Part shown: positions 12,294 through 12,960 of the stretch, piece after piece
Layout of the letters: each line of letters begins with the position of its first letter
How positions within the stretch are numbered: the first letter of the stretch is position 1
NCBI GenBank assembly: GCA_964391885.1
Contig: CAYMNU010000013.1
Location: 1 to 12,960, forward strand
Source of the DNA: CAYMNU01 sp964391885
GTDB lineage: Archaea > Altiarchaeota > Altiarchaeia > JAFGQM01
Length of the DNA stretch: 12,960 nucleotides
Direction: 5' to 3'
Notes under the pieces: generated by a model
Told to the model about the DNA's origin: nothing
Databases searched by the model: none
What the model saw: only the letters and a program-made list of their open reading frames with translations
Made by a program: the position numbers and the translations under genes

Positions 12294-12664
12294 AACTAAT
12301 ACTGCTCGACACCAACTTCTTCCTCGCGCCCTTCCAGACGGGCGTGGACATCTTCTCAGAGCTTGACCGCATAGTCAACGAGCCCTTTCGCATAATCACA
12401 ATCTCCCCTGTCATCGGAGAGCTTGAAAGGCTTTCCAAAACAGCAAAGGGCGAAGACCGCAGCAGCGCAAAGCTCGCCCTCGAGCTGGCCAAGGGTGTTG
12501 ACATAATAGACTATCCGGGCTTGGGCGACGAGGCGATAATAGATTTCGCCAGGAAGAACAAGGCGATAGTCGCCACCAACGACTCCGCACTGAGAAAGCG
12601 ATTGAAGTCAAACAAGATAAGGACGATATTCGTCCGCAACCGCAGCAAGCTGGAGATTGAATGA
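12290..12664 (+). CDS. PIN-domain ribonuclease, FCF1/VapC9-like
   Basis: This 124-residue single-domain PIN nuclease begins MKLILLDTNFFLAPFQTGVDIFSEL. This start (DTNFFL plus PFQxGVDIF) is typical of the archaeal FCF1-like PIN group linked to rRNA processing, more than of plasmid-type VapC toxins. The four metal-binding acids are present: D7, E44, D80 (in GDEAI) and D98 (in ATND), so it should be an active Mg/Mn-dependent RNase. It overlaps trmI by 4 bases, and no antitoxin gene is adjacent; both facts argue for an RNA-maturation role rather than a toxin-antitoxin pair. The target RNA is unknown. An A/T palindrome (12672-12686) lies just after the stop. Confidence 0.88.
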   Translation: MKLILLDTNFFLAPFQTGVDIFSELDRIVNEPFRIITISPVIGELERLSKTAKGEDRSSAKLALELAKGVDIIDYPGLGDEAIIDFARKNKAIVATNDSALRKRLKSNKIRTIFVRNRSKLEIE

Positions 12665-12671
12665 AAACCGC

Positions 12672-12686
12672 ATTTAATTTTTAAAT
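12672..12686. terminator. A/T palindrome after the PIN gene
   Basis: ATTTAA, TTT, TTAAAT is a perfect 6+6 inverted repeat 8 bases after the stop. As it is A/T only, it is a weak hairpin; it may act as an oligo-T terminator or as a TATA-like element upstream of the pyrophosphatase gene. Confidence 0.3.
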
Positions 12687-12700
12687 AGCCTTCTCTTAAT

Positions 12701-12709
12701 TTTATAATT
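12701..12709 (+). promoter_or_regulatory. TATA-like box for the pyrophosphatase gene
   Basis: TTTATAATT lies about 67 bases before ATG 12772, which would give a leader of about 40 bases. No clear ribosome binding site is visible in that leader. Confidence 0.4.
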
Positions 12710-12771
12710 CGAAAAATTTCCGAAGCACATGTAAGTATCCTAACGCTAACAAAAACAAACTAAGTGAAACT

Positions 12772-12960
12772 ATGGACCTATTTTGGATAGTGCCTTTGGC
12801 GATGTTTTTGGCCCTCGGGTTTGCGGCCTACCTCGCTATGAAAGTCCTTAAAGAAGACGAGGGCACAGATAAGATGAAAGAGATTTCCCTGGCCATACAC
12901 GCCGGGGCGAAGGCCTACTTGTCCCAGCAGTACAAAACGCTTGCGGTATTCTTTGCTGCA
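12772..12960 (+). CDS. hppA: Membrane-bound proton/sodium-translocating pyrophosphatase, N-terminal part
   Basis: The window ends after 63 codons. Residues 1-23 (MDLFWIVPLAMFLALGFAAYLAM) form the first membrane helix. A polar loop with EDEGTDKMKEIS follows, then SLAIHAGAKAYLSQQYKTLAVFFAA, which matches the conserved start of the second helix in H+-PPases (I-x-x-GA-x-AYL-x-x-QY). The enzyme couples pyrophosphate hydrolysis to ion pumping. The visible part does not show the residue that separates potassium-dependent from independent types, nor the ion pumped. The gene stands alone after a 107-base gap, with its own TATA-like box. Confidence 0.9.
   Translation, partial: MDLFWIVPLAMFLALGFAAYLAMKVLKEDEGTDKMKEISLAIHAGAKAYLSQQYKTLAVFFAA

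Noticed and set aside
12290..12664. Toxin-antitoxin (VapBC) module
   Set aside because: There is no small antitoxin gene on either side; the gene overlaps trmI, and its N-terminus is of the FCF1-like type.
1..12960. CRISPR arrays, tRNA or rRNA genes, insertion sequences
   Set aside because: No spaced repeat series, no T-loop GTTCRA with paired arms, and no transposase motifs were seen in any gap; gaps are short.

Overview
The window is archaeal chromosome. It carries archaeal or archaeal-type versions of SRP54, Orc1/Cdc6, SepF, PRC-barrel protein, Cdc48/VAT, Hsp20 and TrmI. Several start codons have a TATA-like box about 25-30 bases upstream and no ribosome binding site, as expected for leaderless archaeal transcripts. 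SepS (O-phosphoseryl-tRNA synthetase) narrows the host to lineages that use the tRNA-dependent cysteine route (methanogens, Archaeoglobus relatives, and some Altiarchaeota, Asgard and DPANN lineages). I cannot name the phylum from this stretch alone. Coding density is high. I see no tRNA, rRNA, insertion sequence, prophage or CRISPR array.

Left part (1-4000): the 5' two thirds of the srp54 G-domain region (minus strand, running off the left edge), a short PRC-barrel gene (minus), a TraB-family protein (plus), orc1/cdc6 (minus) and sepF (plus). SepF and small PRC-barrel proteins are both components of FtsZ-based archaeal division, so this part mixes replication initiation, cell division and protein targeting. 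Middle (4100-7205): two unrecognised membrane proteins (97 and 355 residues), each with its own likely promoter, then sepS.

Right part (7262-10630): cdc48 and hsp20 form a two-gene minus-strand operon (hsp20 first, 4 bases between them). A winged-helix regulator is transcribed divergently. The same three components form the HSR1 heat-shock operon in Archaeoglobus fulgidus. Here both promoters carry the decamer CTATCTTTTA next to their TATA boxes, so the regulator plausibly controls both itself and the chaperone/unfoldase operon. Then come a nitrilase-superfamily amidohydrolase (minus), a trmI-PIN operon (plus, 4-base overlap) and the first 63 codons of a membrane pyrophosphatase running off the right edge.

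A recurring structural detail is a stem-loop placed on the stop codon of genes that end transcription units (PRC-barrel, sepF and cdc48 clearly; sepS and the regulator weakly). It is absent at the two within-operon junctions. The sepS/cdc48 convergent gap also holds a 14-base direct repeat.
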